Source: Wolbachia endosymbiont (group A) of Anomoia purmunda (GTDB lineage Bacteria > Pseudomonadota > Alphaproteobacteria > Rickettsiales > Anaplasmataceae). Taken from it: a DNA stretch of 64,000 bases. The first letter of the stretch is position 1. Each line of letters starts with the position of its first letter. Where the stretch lies: contig NZ_OX366362.1 in the NCBI RefSeq assembly GCF_947251545.1, positions 930,001-994,000 on the forward strand. The letters run 5' to 3'. Below the pieces are notes generated by a model. The model was not told the DNA's origin and did not search any database. It saw only the letters and a program-made list of their open reading frames with translations. The position numbers were made by a program, and so were the translations under genes. Of this stretch, positions 63,568 through 64,000 are shown one piece after another.

Positions 63568-64000
63568 ATGAAGATAATAATAGGTAATGCTAGTAAGGAA
63601 TTAGGGGAATCAGTAGTTAACCGGCTAGATGTTCAACCATCCTCTGCTTGGATATCAAAGTTTACCGATGGTGAGGTAAATGTAGAAGTAGCAAATGATC
63701 TATATAATCAAGAAGTATATATAATACAATCTCTTTCTCCCCCTGTGAATGATAATCTTATGGAGCTTCTGCTTATAATTGATGCAGTAAATAGATTAGG
63801 AGCCAAAAGGATAGTAGTAATTATTCCTTATTATGGATATAGCAGGCAAGATAGAATTATCAAGAACAATAATATGCAGTCTGCTTTAAGTGCCAAATTA
63901 GTTGCAAATCTTATTCAAACTGCAGGTGCAAGTAGTGTTGCAGTTATTGATTTGCACTCAAGTCAAATTGAAGGATTCTTTGATGTACCGATAACTAATT
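63568..64000 (+). CDS. prsA: ribose-phosphate pyrophosphokinase (PRPP synthetase), 5' part
   Basis: The frame opens at ATG 63568 and is still open at the window end (144 codons seen of ~310). MKIIIGNASKELGESVV, KFTDGEVNVEV, VYIIQSLSPPVNDNLMELL and VVIIPYYGYSRQDR are diagnostic of PRPP synthetases, which make PRPP for nucleotide synthesis. The HSSQIEGFFDVP segment that forms part of the active site is included. Confidence 0.92.
   Translation, partial: MKIIIGNASKELGESVVNRLDVQPSSAWISKFTDGEVNVEVANDLYNQEVYIIQSLSPPVNDNLMELLLIIDAVNRLGAKRIVVIIPYYGYSRQDRIIKNNNMQSALSAKLVANLIQTAGASSVAVIDLHSSQIEGFFDVPITN

Overview
The window is from a Wolbachia chromosome (Alphaproteobacteria, Rickettsiales). Low GC, ankyrin-repeat genes, several insertion-sequence (IS) families, dense short palindromic repeats and a streamlined set of housekeeping genes with Rickettsiales-type proteins all point there. 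I did no database search; family names come from motifs and recall.

Layout. 1-4.6 kb is decayed accessory DNA: an IS4 end, a frameshifted phospholipase D, a patatin lipase with a basic membrane protein behind it, an ankyrin gene cut by an IS5 element, and an Rpn nuclease fragment. 4.7-10.3 kb is a minus-strand housekeeping block (dapB-pstB, holA, a small ORF, ispE-Mth938-znuB). 10.4-14 kb is one large AddA-type helicase-nuclease gene that has absorbed palindromic repeats in frame. 14.1-28.3 kb is the most rearranged part: a frameshifted M9 collagenase-like protease, a repeat protein broken by two different IS110 elements, a three-domain nuclease/NB-ARC/TPR protein resembling antiviral STAND (NLR-like) proteins, secA, and an ankyrin pseudogene. 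Two oppositely oriented copies of one IS110 element bound 18.0-27.3 kb. The TPR gene is cut at the edge of one copy and resumes at the edge of the other, so the interval between them appears to have inverted.

28.3-37.5 kb holds sucB, a cluster resembling gene transfer agent (GTA) head-tail genes g6, g8 and g9, a coiled-coil membrane protein fragment, a third IS110 copy, an ankyrin gene and a second IS5 copy. 37.9-51.5 kb is mostly housekeeping (ygfZ, groES-groEL, a DsbD-type periplasmic domain, an alanine symporter, maf-infA, tkt, rpsD, tRNA-Leu, iscX). It is interrupted by a 907-residue protein with repeated WH2-like actin-binding motifs, a good effector candidate. 51.8-57.7 kb has an IS4 copy, a Fic protein, a two-TM membrane protein, an ankyrin protein and a repeat field. 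57.7-64 kb has pth-rplY, an NDUFS4-like complex I subunit, ftsL-rsmH, an MFS transporter killed by a stop codon and a third IS4 copy, and the start of prsA.

Themes. (1) Host-interaction candidates (ankyrin, Fic, patatin, PLD, M9-like protease, WH2 protein) are scattered among core genes and many are broken. (2) Short palindromes fill the intergenic gaps and also sit in frame inside addA, tkt and rsmH and form the 3' end of holA. (3) A former defence-like STAND gene is split across the inversion and carries three independent lesions.
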